From Tissierella sp032104385 (GTDB taxonomy: Bacteria > Bacillota > Clostridia > Tissierellales > Tissierellaceae): a stretch of 64,000 nucleotides of DNA. Position numbers and translations under genes: made by a program. This document shows positions 45,417-54,463 of this stretch, one piece after another. The stretch spans positions 248,001 to 312,000 of the forward strand of contig NZ_DAMCHJ010000003.1 in the NCBI RefSeq assembly GCF_032104385.1, read 5' to 3'. Position 1 is the stretch's first letter. Every line of letters starts with the position of its first letter. Below the pieces are notes generated by a model. It searched no databases and was not told the origin of the DNA. It saw only the letters and a program-made list of their open reading frames with translations.

Positions 45417-46754
45417 TTATTTTATTTCACTGATAATTTCATTCATAGCATATAAAGTTTCCTCAAAAGTTGAAACTTTATATGTTTCTTGTTTTAAAAA
45501 CCCTTCTATATCTTCCATTAAATCAATGGCAATATCAATTTTTTTATTTGATCCTCTTTTGTAAGCGCCAATATTTATTAAATCTTCTGATTCCCTATAT
45601 ACTGCCATAATATCTTTTATAGCATTGGCAGCCTTTAAATGTTCTTTACTTGATATATTAGGCATTACTCTACTAATACTAGCAAGGACATCTATAGCTG
45701 GATAATGATTAGCATTTGCTAACTTTCTAGATAAAACAATATGCCCATCTAATATACCTCTTACAGTATCTGTTACAGGTTCAGTTAAATCATCTCCATC
45801 TACTAATACAGTATAAAGTCCTGTAATAGTTCCTTTATCTGACGCTCCTGTCCTCTCTAGTAGCCTTGGCATAGTTGCAAAAACAGAAGGTGTATATCCC
45901 CTAGTTACAGGTGGCTCTCCTATAGCTAGTCCAATTTCACGTTGTGCCATAGCAAACCTTGTTAAGGAGTCCATTAACAGCATTACATTTAACCCTTTAT
46001 CCCTGAAATACTCAGCAATGGCCGTAGTTACCATAGCTCCTTTAACCCTTATTAAAGCAGGTTGATCTGAAGTTACAACAACTAATACCGATTTTTTTAA
46101 CCCTTCTTCTCCTAAATCATTTTGGATAAATTCATTAACTTCTCTTCCTCGCTCTCCTATTAATCCTATAACATTTACATCAGCTGTACTATTTCGCGAA
46201 ATCATACCCATTAAAGTGCTTTTCCCTACTCCTGAGCCAGCAAATATACCAACTCTTTGTCCTTTTCCACATGTTAATAGTCCATCAATTGCCTTTACAC
46301 CTATAGATAAGGGGTCCTCTATTACTTTTCTATCCAATGGACTTGGTGGAGCATTAGATACAGGATAATATTTATTTGACTTAATTGGTCCTAAGCCATC
46401 AATAGGATTCCCTAGGCCATCAAGAACTCTTCCTACTAATTCTTCACCTACATTTACTCTAAGACTTTTACCACTTCCCACAACTACACTTCCACTAGCA
46501 ATCCCCTCCATTTCTCCAAGGGGCATAAGAAGTATCTTATCCTCTTTAAATCCAACTACTTCTGATAAAATTGGATTATTACTTCCATATGGATATATAT
46601 AACATAATTCACCAATGGTAGCCATAGGTCCATTAGATTCAATAGTTAGACCAGTAACTTCGGTTATTTTACCAGTATATTTCATAAATCTTTTTTCTTT
46701 TACAGCAGAAATATATTTTTTTATATTAATCGTATTTTCCATATAATCACTCAT
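45417..46754 (-). CDS. fliI: Flagellar export ATPase FliI
   Basis: 445 residues, F1-beta-like. Walker A GIFAGSGVGKSTLMG (about 171), Walker B VMLLMDSLTRFA, and the signature RGYTPSVFATMPRLLERTG. Energises substrate unfolding and delivery to the export gate with FliH and FliJ. Start overlaps the fliH stop by eight bases; an ATG four codons downstream (46742) is a possible alternative. Confidence 0.97.
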   Translation of the reverse strand: MSDYMENTINIKKYISAVKEKRFMKYTGKITEVTGLTIESNGPMATIGELCYIYPYGSNNPILSEVVGFKEDKILLMPLGEMEGIASGSVVVGSGKSLRVNVGEELVGRVLDGLGNPIDGLGPIKSNKYYPVSNAPPSPLDRKVIEDPLSIGVKAIDGLLTCGKGQRVGIFAGSGVGKSTLMGMISRNSTADVNVIGLIGERGREVNEFIQNDLGEEGLKKSVLVVVTSDQPALIRVKGAMVTTAIAEYFRDKGLNVMLLMDSLTRFAMAQREIGLAIGEPPVTRGYTPSVFATMPRLLERTGASDKGTITGLYTVLVDGDDLTEPVTDTVRGILDGHIVLSRKLANANHYPAIDVLASISRVMPNISSKEHLKAANAIKDIMAVYRESEDLINIGAYKRGSNKKIDIAIDLMEDIEGFLKQETYKVSTFEETLYAMNEIISEIK

Positions 46755-47526
46755 TATTTAATATTGTTGTCAATAACTCTCTAACTTCAGCTAGCTGATT
46801 TTTAAGACTCACATCAATATTCCCCTTTGAAGTTTCCAAAATACAATCACCTTTTTCTAAAGAAATATCATATTTAATATCTAATTCAGAAATCATACTA
46901 GCCTTAGCCAATATTTCATTTTTAGCCATTTCTAATATATTAAAATCCTCTTTAGAAGTAATAATAGTTAATTTATCTGTTAAGTCTAAACTATTAATTC
47001 CACTTAAAACCAAAGAAATTATCAACTCACTATCTTCTTCATTTTTTTTATTTATTAATTTTTCATAAATACTTATGACTAATTCAATAATATCTTCTTC
47101 TAGCTCCTTTAATAGACTTTCTCTCTTGTATATATACCCATCCTTTATCTCAACTGCTTCATTTATTAAAGAATCAGATTTGATTTTCCCTTCATTATAT
47201 CCTATTTCATGCCCTTCATTATATCCTATTTCATAGCCTTCACCATAACCTGTTTTTTTAGCTTCTTCTAAAATCTCCTTTGTCCTAGCATAGGCCATAT
47301 TTATCATGGTTTCCTTCTGATTCTCAGCATCTTCTATTATTTTTAAAGATTCTTTTTTAGCATTATCCATGATTTCTTCATACTCTTTTTGTCCTTTAAT
47401 TTTTACTTCTTCAATAATTGATTCTATAATACTTTCATCCAAATATGTTTTTTCATTATCTAAGTCATTTGTTGGTTCTATAATTTCTGATTCTATTACT
47501 CTAAAGGATTTTATAACATTAGACAA
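46747..47526 (-). CDS. fliH: FliI regulator FliH
   Basis: 259 residues. Long N-terminal helix rich in Glu/Lys, a central run of Gly-x-x-x-Gly repeats (GYGEGYEIGYNEGHEIGYNE, about 96-115) and a C-terminal vacuolar ATPase E-subunit-like domain that binds FliI. TTG start nine bases after GGAGGAG inside the fliG 3' end (eight-base overlap). The Gly repeat is encoded by a near-perfect 24-bp tandem duplication. Confidence 0.93.
   Translation of the reverse strand: MSNVIKSFRVIESEIIEPTNDLDNEKTYLDESIIESIIEEVKIKGQKEYEEIMDNAKKESLKIIEDAENQKETMINMAYARTKEILEEAKKTGYGEGYEIGYNEGHEIGYNEGKIKSDSLINEAVEIKDGYIYKRESLLKELEEDIIELVISIYEKLINKKNEEDSELIISLVLSGINSLDLTDKLTIITSKEDFNILEMAKNEILAKASMISELDIKYDISLEKGDCILETSKGNIDVSLKNQLAEVRELLTTILNNE
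47188..47235 (-). repeat. 24-bp tandem repeat inside fliH
   Basis: Two copies in direct tandem (47188-47211 and 47212-47235) identical at 23 of 24 positions, encoding the repeated YNEGHEIG/YNEG unit of the FliH Gly-x-x-x-Gly helix. A third, diverged copy follows towards 47255. Period is a multiple of three, so copy-number change would keep the frame. Confidence 0.9.
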
Positions 47527-48523
47527 TTATTTCATCTCCTCCTCTAGGAGTAATTATTTCTCCATCTTCCTCTAGTTTTCTAATAATATTAACTATGTTT
47601 TGCTGTGCATCTTCTATATCTCTTATACGAACAGGCCCCATAAATTCTATATCTTCTTTTATCATTTCAACTAACCGTTTTGACATATTGGCAAATATAA
47701 GATTTTTAACCTCTTCACTAGCACTCTTAAGAGCAATAGCCCATTGAGAATTATCAATTTCTCTAATAATCCTTTGAATACTTCTATTATCAAGTGTGAT
47801 AATATCTTCAAATACAAACATACGCCTTCTAATTTCTTCACTTAATTCTACATCTCTAACATCTAAATCTTCCATTATATGTTTTTCTGTACCTCTATCC
47901 ACAGAGTTAAGAATATCAACAACTGCTTGAATTCCACCAGTAGTTGTATAATCCTGAGCTAAAATATTTGAGAATTTACTTTCTAATATAGCTTCTATTT
48001 CTCTTACCACTTCTGGGGATGTCCTATCCATTATTGCTATTCTTCTCATTACATCTGCTTGCTTATCCTCTGATAAAGATGCTAATATCTGACCTGCCTG
48101 TGTAGGTCCTAAATAAGATAATATCAATGCAATAGTTTGTGGATGCTCATTTTGTATATAGTTTAAAAGCTGATTTGGATCAGCCTTTCTTACAAATTCA
48201 AATGGTCTTACATGTAAAGAAGAGGTTAATTTATTAATTATATCAAAAGCCTTATCAGAACCTAAGGCTCTTTCTAGTACATCCTTAGCATAATTAATTC
48301 CACCTTCTGATATATACTCTTGAGCTAAACATATTTGATAAAATTCCTCAATAACTATTTGCTTTTCTTCTGGAGAAACCATCCTCATGTTTGCAATTTG
48401 TAAAGTTAATTCCTCTATCTCCTCTTCATTTAAATGTTTAAATATCTCAGCAGATTTTTGAGGACCTAATGCTATAAGTAATATTGCTACTTTTTCTTTT
48501 CCACTGAATTGCCTCTTAGACAT
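47519..48523 (-). CDS. fliG: Flagellar motor switch protein FliG
   Basis: 334 residues, all-helical. N domain (SGKEKVAILLIALGPQKSAE), middle armadillo domain with the EHPQTIALILSYL motif and C domain. The torque helix carries the charged residues (DVELSEEIRRRMFVFEDIIT) that meet MotA. ATG behind TAGGAG. Follows fliF by 12 bases. Confidence 0.97.
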   Translation of the reverse strand: MSKRQFSGKEKVAILLIALGPQKSAEIFKHLNEEEIEELTLQIANMRMVSPEEKQIVIEEFYQICLAQEYISEGGINYAKDVLERALGSDKAFDIINKLTSSLHVRPFEFVRKADPNQLLNYIQNEHPQTIALILSYLGPTQAGQILASLSEDKQADVMRRIAIMDRTSPEVVREIEAILESKFSNILAQDYTTTGGIQAVVDILNSVDRGTEKHIMEDLDVRDVELSEEIRRRMFVFEDIITLDNRSIQRIIREIDNSQWAIALKSASEEVKNLIFANMSKRLVEMIKEDIEFMGPVRIRDIEDAQQNIVNIIRKLEEDGEIITPRGGDEIIV

Positions 48524-48535
48524 ATTAACTCGCTC

Positions 48536-50059
48536 CTATTCATTTAACCAATTTCTAAGCAGTTGAGCAACCGATTCTGGCTTCTTTTCAATAAATTTAT
48601 CAATCTGGGCCTTCATTTTTGATTCTTCTGCTTCAAAATCAAGATCTGCAACTTCCAATTCTATCGAAGACTTTTCTTCTAATATCCTTTCTAATTCATC
48701 AGCCGCAGATTTATTGTTCTTTGATCTAATATAAATAATTATAATTATACCTATTATTATTAATATTAATAAACCCATACCTATATATACCCATTTATTC
48801 GGTGTACTTTGAGCTGCATTACTATTTACAACTTGTTTATTGAATCCTACAGCCTTTACTTGAACTTGTTTTGTATCTAAACCAGTTGCTGCAAATATCA
48901 AATCAGAAAATTCCTTCTCCCTTTCAGGAGTCATTTCACCATCTACTAAGGCATCTTTATTTATAAGTACTGCCACAGTAACACTTTCCACTTGACCTGG
49001 CATTTTTTTAATTTCTTTATTTATTTCATTTAACTCATTATTTATTATTCGACTTGCTTTGTCATATCTACTCGAACCATTATCTATTGTAGCATAATCT
49101 TCCACATTGGTATCAGTTCCCGGAACACCACCTATTCCCCCACCTACCATATGCTCCTCCACTTCCTCTAAAGAACGAATTAATCCTTCTTCATTTCCTT
49201 CAATAGGGGGAGCAAACTCTACAATAGTTGTATTTTCTATATCCATATTAATCTTAACACTTGACATTACATCAACATTTTCTGGCCCTACTATATTCTC
49301 TAAAAACTTCTTTATACTCTCGTTTATCTTACTTTCCAGCTCATGTTTAACTGCAAATTGATCAATAGAAAAAACGTCCTCTTGATTTCCCTCTTCTAAA
49401 AGTTTTCCTTCTTCGTCAACTAATTTAACATTTTCTGGAGACATATTAATAGAACCTGCTACCAAATGTTTTATTGCTTTTATCTTTTCATCTGATAATG
49501 GTCTACCGTCAGATTTTTCTATAAAAACAGAAGCTGTTGTCTTATTATCATCATCATTATTTAGTACAAAATTAGTAGTTTCCTTTTCATCTATATATAC
49601 TTGAGCACCACGTATACCATCAATTTCAGATATGGTAGATGCCAGTTCACTTTGTAATGCCATTTTCATCCTTTGCTTTTTATCATAGTCTGTCATAGTC
49701 CAACTACTATCATTAAAAGCATCCATATATGTATATCCATCTTTAGGAAGACCATATGTAGCTAATTCAATTTTAATACGATTTTTATTTTCCTGTGGAA
49801 CTAAAATACTTTTTTGATCTTCTCCAGTTTTCCAAAGCACACCCATCTCATCTAATTTAGATGTTATTTGTCCCATATCCTTTAAACTTAGATTCCCATA
49901 TAAAATATCATATTTTGTACGTGTTAATGTAAGAATAAGTGCAATTACAGCAAAAATAACAAATAAACTAATAAGCACCAGTCCGATTTTTTTCTTTTTA
50001 TCCATTCCCTTCCAATATTCAGTTAGTTGTAATCTTACCTTATGTATTGATTCCTGCAC
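48536..50059 (-). CDS. fliF: Flagellar MS-ring protein FliF
   Basis: 507 residues. Two membrane helices (about 23-46 and 429-449) flank the extracytoplasmic ring-building motifs (YDILYGNLSLKDMGQITSKL, ARVYIDEKE-type segment GAQVYIDEKETT). The short cytoplasmic C-terminal tail (KKPESVAQLLRNWLNE) binds FliG. GTG start behind AAGAGGTG. Base on which C-ring and export gate assemble. Confidence 0.97.
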   Translation of the reverse strand: MQESIHKVRLQLTEYWKGMDKKKKIGLVLISLFVIFAVIALILTLTRTKYDILYGNLSLKDMGQITSKLDEMGVLWKTGEDQKSILVPQENKNRIKIELATYGLPKDGYTYMDAFNDSSWTMTDYDKKQRMKMALQSELASTISEIDGIRGAQVYIDEKETTNFVLNNDDDNKTTASVFIEKSDGRPLSDEKIKAIKHLVAGSINMSPENVKLVDEEGKLLEEGNQEDVFSIDQFAVKHELESKINESIKKFLENIVGPENVDVMSSVKINMDIENTTIVEFAPPIEGNEEGLIRSLEEVEEHMVGGGIGGVPGTDTNVEDYATIDNGSSRYDKASRIINNELNEINKEIKKMPGQVESVTVAVLINKDALVDGEMTPEREKEFSDLIFAATGLDTKQVQVKAVGFNKQVVNSNAAQSTPNKWVYIGMGLLILIIIGIIIIIYIRSKNNKSAADELERILEEKSSIELEVADLDFEAEESKMKAQIDKFIEKKPESVAQLLRNWLNE

Positions 50060-50084
50060 AGTCGCACCTCTTCCCTATGAATTA

Positions 50085-50387
50085 CTAAATTTGAATTCTC
50101 ATGATTTCTCTATAAGCCTCTACGACTTTATTCCTTATGCTCATAGTAATTTGTAAAGCAACATTAGCCTTTTCAGCAGCTATTGCCACATCGTGGAGAT
50201 TATCAACTTGTCCAAGTACCAACATCTGTTTATAATCATCACTCTCCAATTGCAGTTGGTTTACTTGATTTAAGGCTTTTGTTAATAAATCTCCAAAATT
50301 GTTTTTATCATTACTTTCTATGGGGTTAATCGAATTCTTATCAAAATCTAATACTTTCCCATAGCCATTAATTTTATTTATATTCAT
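50085..50387 (-). CDS. fliE: Flagellar hook-basal body protein FliE
   Basis: Export-gate-to-rod adaptor, 100 residues. C-terminal helix with the family pattern VAIAAEKANVALQITMSIRN and VEAYREIMRIQI; the N-terminal part is variable. ATG behind AGGAGG. Between flgC and fliF, the usual place. Confidence 0.95.
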   Translation of the reverse strand: MNINKINGYGKVLDFDKNSINPIESNDKNNFGDLLTKALNQVNQLQLESDDYKQMLVLGQVDNLHDVAIAAEKANVALQITMSIRNKVVEAYREIMRIQI

Positions 50388-50392
50388 GACTT

Positions 50393-50833
50393 TTACCTCC
50401 TACCAATTTCTAATGCCTTCATAAGCATTGATTTAGACGCATTCATAGCAGTTATATTAGCATCATAGGAGCGATGGGCACTAATTAAATCGACCATCTC
50501 TTTTATTGTATCAACATTTGGCATTTTTACATAACCATTTTCATCTGCATCTGGATGACCTGGCTCATATACAAGTCTAAAAGGTGAATCATCTTCAACT
50601 ATTTTACTAATTTTAACACCTTTTCCTTCGCTCTTATTCATATGTTTATTTAAATACTCTGAGAAAGAATCTGATTTGTTTTCTTCAAAAACAACCATTT
50701 GTCTTCTATATGGCATTCCTCCTGTACTCCTAGTAGTATTTACATTAGCCATATTCTTAGTAATTATATCAATTCTAGTTTTCTCAGCTGTTAATGCAGT
50801 AGCTGATGTATTTATTGAATTAAAAATACTCAT
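50393..50833 (-). CDS. flgC: Flagellar proximal rod protein FlgC
   Basis: 146 residues. N-terminal INTSATALTAEKTRIDIITK and MANVNTTRSTGGMPYRRQM; C-terminal HRSYDANITAMNASKSMLMK with ALEIGR at the end. Starts MSIFNSI, as in the family. ATG behind AAGGGAG, two bases after flgB. Confidence 0.96.
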   Translation of the reverse strand: MSIFNSINTSATALTAEKTRIDIITKNMANVNTTRSTGGMPYRRQMVVFEENKSDSFSEYLNKHMNKSEGKGVKISKIVEDDSPFRLVYEPGHPDADENGYVKMPNVDTIKEMVDLISAHRSYDANITAMNASKSMLMKALEIGRR

Positions 50834-50835
50834 AA

Positions 50836-51237
50836 TTACTTACTCCCTTCAGTGATAACATTTTTTATTTTTTCAAATTCTCCAATTACTTGTTTAGTTA
50901 AGGCATCATACATAATAGTGTTTTTAGCTAAATCTGCTGTTTCAGTATCAATATTTACATTATTACCATCTAATCTATAGGATGTAGATTTGTCTTCTAT
51001 GACAATAGGGTTAAAACTGCTTGTCCTATGACTAATATGATTTACATGAGTTTTGGTTAAACTAATCCTATTATCCTCAATTGATTGTTTTAATTGTTCC
51101 TCAAATGTAACAAACTTCCTCTTATAATTAGGAGTGTTATCATTTGCAATATTATTGCTTATTGCCTTATGTCTTTCCCAAGTTCCATCTAAAGCCTTTT
51201 TATAAAAATCAATATTATTATAAATACGATTAATCAT
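50836..51237 (-). CDS. flgB: Flagellar proximal rod protein FlgB
   Basis: 133 residues. N-terminal rod motif (RHKAISNNIANDNTPNYKRK) and C-terminal DLAKNTIMYDALTKQVIGEF are conserved. First gene of the fla/che superoperon, with a good promoter about 115 bases upstream. ATG behind GGGGAGTG. Confidence 0.96.
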   Translation of the reverse strand: MINRIYNNIDFYKKALDGTWERHKAISNNIANDNTPNYKRKFVTFEEQLKQSIEDNRISLTKTHVNHISHRTSSFNPIVIEDKSTSYRLDGNNVNIDTETADLAKNTIMYDALTKQVIGEFEKIKNVITEGSK

Positions 51238-51424
51238 TAAATCACTCCCCGTTCCTCGTTATATTAATATAATAGTTAAAAATATATTTATTAATACATT
51301 ATAATACATAAACCATTAAAATATCTAATAACCTGATAAAACTCTTCTACTTTATATTACATATTTTAACATCCTAATGCAAGTATAAATTCAATCTATT
51401 ACTTAATTCGCCCTAAAGTCCTAT
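51238..51424 (-). promoter_or_regulatory. fla/che operon promoter region
   Basis: Within the codY-flgB gap the minus strand has TTGCAT (51382-51377), exactly 17 bases, TAATAT (51359-51354), a good housekeeping promoter that would give a leader of about 110 bases. A second TATAAT lies nearer flgB (about 51296-51301) but without a credible -35. No sigma-28 element and no good CodY box were seen. The leader is almost pure A/T and shows no stable fold. Confidence 0.65.
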
Positions 51425-51455
51425 AAAAAAAAGAATAGTATAATACTATTCTTTT
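51425..51455 (-). terminator. codY terminator overlapping its stop codon
   Basis: AAAAGAATAGTA-TTA-TACTATTCTTTT, a perfect 12-bp stem followed by TTTT on the minus strand. The upstream arm contains the last codons and TAG stop (51448-51446) of codY. It isolates codY from the fla/che operon. Confidence 0.88.
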
Positions 51456-52225
51456 GATTTTAAAAGCTCTTCTGTTAGTTTATCATTTAAAATCCTTATA
51501 TGAGTTCCTTTCATTCCTAAAGATCTAGATTCTATAACACCTGCACTCTCAAATTTTCTCAAGGCATTTACTATAACCGATCTTGTTATACCAACCCTAT
51601 CGGCAATCTTACTTGCAACAAGCAAGCCTTCATTACCATCTAATTCATTAAAAATATGCTCCATTGCTTCTAATTCTGAATAAGAAAGAGTGCCTATAGC
51701 CATTTGAACAACAGATTTTTTTCTTGCCTCTTCTTCTATTTCCTCAGACTTAGCTCTAAGTATTTCCATACCTACTATAGTTGCACTGTATTCTGCTAAT
51801 ACAAGATCTTCTTCTGTAAATTCCTTTCCAAAACGCGCCAATACTAAAGTACCTAACCTTTTACCACCACTATTTATCGGTATAATGGTTGCAATCTTAT
51901 CTGGATAAGGGCATTCTGAAACTTGGTCAAAAACACAATCTGTAATTTCTCTTAAATTCTCATTGGTTTCATTATATCTTAACAATTCCTCATTATATTT
52001 TTTTGGAAATCTCTTTTCCTTAACTATTTCGGCTTGAATTATGTCACAATCAAATCCAGTAGATAATTCGTATCCTAATACTTTCCCACTGGTACTGGCT
52101 ATATAAACATTTGCTTCCAGCATATCACTTAGTATTTCGCTTAAATCCGAAAAAGAAACGGGTTTTGACCCATATCCCTGTAGTGTTTTATTTAGTTTTC
52201 TAGTTCTTTGCAATAAACTTTCCAT
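51446..52225 (-). CDS. codY: GTP-sensing and branched-chain amino-acid-sensing repressor CodY
   Basis: Global nutrient repressor of low-GC Gram-positives, 259 residues. N-terminal GAF ligand-binding domain (start LLQRTRKLNKTLQGYGSKPV) and C-terminal winged helix-turn-helix (VASKIADRVGITRSVIVNAL, RKFESAGVIESRSLGMKGTH). ATG behind AAGGAGG. Sits between topA and flgB as in B. subtilis, but the codV-clpQ-clpY genes found before it there are absent. A CodY-box-like site overlaps its own promoter. Confidence 0.98.
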   Translation of the reverse strand: MESLLQRTRKLNKTLQGYGSKPVSFSDLSEILSDMLEANVYIASTSGKVLGYELSTGFDCDIIQAEIVKEKRFPKKYNEELLRYNETNENLREITDCVFDQVSECPYPDKIATIIPINSGGKRLGTLVLARFGKEFTEEDLVLAEYSATIVGMEILRAKSEEIEEEARKKSVVQMAIGTLSYSELEAMEHIFNELDGNEGLLVASKIADRVGITRSVIVNALRKFESAGVIESRSLGMKGTHIRILNDKLTEELLKSKE

Positions 52226-52310
52226 AACTATTTCCTCCTTATTTAAATAAACTCAATTTATTATCTATAAGATTTTAAATCGATTATTTTTACATTTAGC
52301 TACATATATA

Positions 52311-52346
52311 ATTCTACTACAAAAAAATAACATTGTACAGAAAATT
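52311..52346 (-). promoter_or_regulatory. codY promoter with CodY-box-like operator
   Basis: Minus strand: TGTACA (52339-52334), 17 bases, TAGAAT (52316-52311). The 15-mer AATTTTCTGTACAAT (52346-52332) matches the CodY consensus AATTTTCWGAAAATT with three mismatches and covers the -35. This would allow negative autoregulation. Promoter strength and CodY binding are inferred, not shown. Confidence 0.5.
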
Positions 52347-52354
52347 TTAATTAT

Positions 52355-54439
52355 TTATACTTTTTTGACATCCGTATATCCACATTCTTTATCCATACAT
52401 TTCACTATTCTTTCTTTCTTATTCCTTTTTTCTACCATTATACCTCCACACTGAGGGCATTTTTCCTCTACTGGTTCATCCCATGAAACGAAATTACATT
52501 CAGGATAATTATTACATCCATAAAAAATCCTACCTTTTTTTGATTTCCTTTTTACAATACTTCCACTACATTTAGGACATTTAACATTGAGTTCATCTAC
52601 AATGGCCTTAGTATTTTTACATTCTGGATATCCTGGACAGGCTAAAAACTTTCCAAATCTTCCATGTTTAATTACCATATTTCTTCCACATTTTTCACAA
52701 ATTTCATCTGAAACTTCATCTTTTATTTCAATTTCTTTAATTTCTTCTTCAGCCTTTTTTAGAAATAACTCAAAATCTTTATAAAAATTCTCAACAACTT
52801 TAACCCAATGTAACTCTCCTTCTGCAATCTCATCTAAACTTTCTTCCAATTCAGCAGTAAACTCTTCATTTACAATATCCTTGAAATATTCTATCAATAA
52901 ATCATTAACTAAAATCCCTAGTTCAGTAGGCATGAATGACTTTTTATCAAGGACAACATATTCTCTTGCTAATATAGTTGAAATCGTAGGTGAAAACGTA
53001 CTTGGTCTTCCAATCCCCAATTCCTCTAATGTTTTTATTAAAGACGCTTCTGTATATCTAGGAGGAGGTTGGGTAAAATGCTGATTTGGAATAGTATTAT
53101 TTAAAATTAATTTATCATCTATATTTAATAAGGGAATCCCTATATCCTTTTCCTCTTCATCACTAGTAGTATAAACTTTTAAGAAACCATCAAAGATTAA
53201 CTTTGAACCACTAGATTTAAATAAAATATTATTACTCTCTATTGTTACAGAAATAGTATTGTAAATAGCTGGAGTCATTTGTGAACCTACAAACCTTTCC
53301 CAAATCATTTTATATAGTTTAAATTGGTCTTGGGTTAAAGACTCCTTAATCAAACTTGGTACTTTACTAATACTAGTAGGTCTAATGCCCTCATGAGCAT
53401 CTTGTGAATCCTTTTTAGATTTATTATTATAATCTTTTCCACCATCTGTATATTTTTCTCCATAATTATCTTTAATAAATGAATTAGCCATTTCAATAGC
53501 TTCTTTGGAAATTCTTGTAGAGTCCGTCCTCATATAGGTAATTAAACCTACTGAACCTTCTCCCTTAATATCAATACCTTCATACAATTGCTGAGCTATA
53601 ATCATTGTTTTTTTAGTTGTAAATCCCAATTTTTTTGAAGCATCTTGTTGTAACGTACTTGTAGTATATGGGGGATAGGGATTTCTTTTTTTTGTTCCTT
53701 TTTTAACATTCTTTACAACAAAATTGTTCTTATCTATTCTATCTAATATATTATCTACATCTAATTTAGTTTTTAATTCAATCTTTGTTTCTTTTCCATT
53801 TATATTTTCCCCATAGAAACTAGCTTCAAAATTCTCCTTATCCTTCCCTAAATTTACTTTTATACTCCAATATTCTGCTGGTATGAATTTTTGAATTTCA
53901 TTTTCTCTATCACAGATTAATTTAACAACAACAGATTGCACTCTACCAGCACTTAAACCCTTTCTTATTTTTCTCCATAGTAATGGACTAATTTTATAAC
54001 CAACAAGTCTATCTAATATTCTTCTCGCTTGTTGTGCATCCACTAAATTCAAGTCTATAGTCCTAGGTTTTTTAATAGCATTGGTTATGGAATCTTTAGT
54101 TATTTCATTAAACTCTACCCTTACTTTTTGACTTTCTTCTATTCCCAAAATATGGGCTAGATGCCAAGAAATTGCCTCCCCTTCTCTATCGGGGTCAGTA
54201 GCAAGAAATATTTTCCTTGACCTTTTTGCCTCATCTTTCAAATCCTTGATAACTGGTCCTTTACCCCTTATTGTAATATATTTAGGCTCAAATTCTTTCT
54301 CAATATCAATCCCTAAACTACTCTTTGGCAAATCTCTTATATGTCCTATAGAAGCTACAACCTTATAATTTCTTCCTAAAAATCTTTCGATAGTTTTTGC
54401 TTTAGCTGGGGACTCAACTATTACCAAATTTTTTTGCAA
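52355..54439 (-). CDS. topA: DNA topoisomerase I
   Basis: Type IA topoisomerase relaxing negative supercoils, 694 residues. TOPRIM domain (VIVESPAKAKTIERFLG, ATDPDREGEAISWHLA), catalytic Tyr in GLITYMRTDSTRISKEA (about 302), and three four-cysteine zinc ribbons at the C-terminus (from about 577: CEKCGRNM, CPKCSGSI, CPQCGGIM). TTG start eight bases after GGAGG; no ATG nearby. Follows dprA by 24 bases. Confidence 0.97.
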   Translation of the reverse strand: MQKNLVIVESPAKAKTIERFLGRNYKVVASIGHIRDLPKSSLGIDIEKEFEPKYITIRGKGPVIKDLKDEAKRSRKIFLATDPDREGEAISWHLAHILGIEESQKVRVEFNEITKDSITNAIKKPRTIDLNLVDAQQARRILDRLVGYKISPLLWRKIRKGLSAGRVQSVVVKLICDRENEIQKFIPAEYWSIKVNLGKDKENFEASFYGENINGKETKIELKTKLDVDNILDRIDKNNFVVKNVKKGTKKRNPYPPYTTSTLQQDASKKLGFTTKKTMIIAQQLYEGIDIKGEGSVGLITYMRTDSTRISKEAIEMANSFIKDNYGEKYTDGGKDYNNKSKKDSQDAHEGIRPTSISKVPSLIKESLTQDQFKLYKMIWERFVGSQMTPAIYNTISVTIESNNILFKSSGSKLIFDGFLKVYTTSDEEEKDIGIPLLNIDDKLILNNTIPNQHFTQPPPRYTEASLIKTLEELGIGRPSTFSPTISTILAREYVVLDKKSFMPTELGILVNDLLIEYFKDIVNEEFTAELEESLDEIAEGELHWVKVVENFYKDFELFLKKAEEEIKEIEIKDEVSDEICEKCGRNMVIKHGRFGKFLACPGYPECKNTKAIVDELNVKCPKCSGSIVKRKSKKGRIFYGCNNYPECNFVSWDEPVEEKCPQCGGIMVEKRNKKERIVKCMDKECGYTDVKKV

Positions 54440-54463
54440 TATTTACACCTCCACTAAATAAAT

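Noticed and set aside
51280..51301. Second TATAAT close to flgB as an additional promoter
   Set aside because: No acceptable -35 at 16-18 bases in this extremely AT-rich leader; likely chance.
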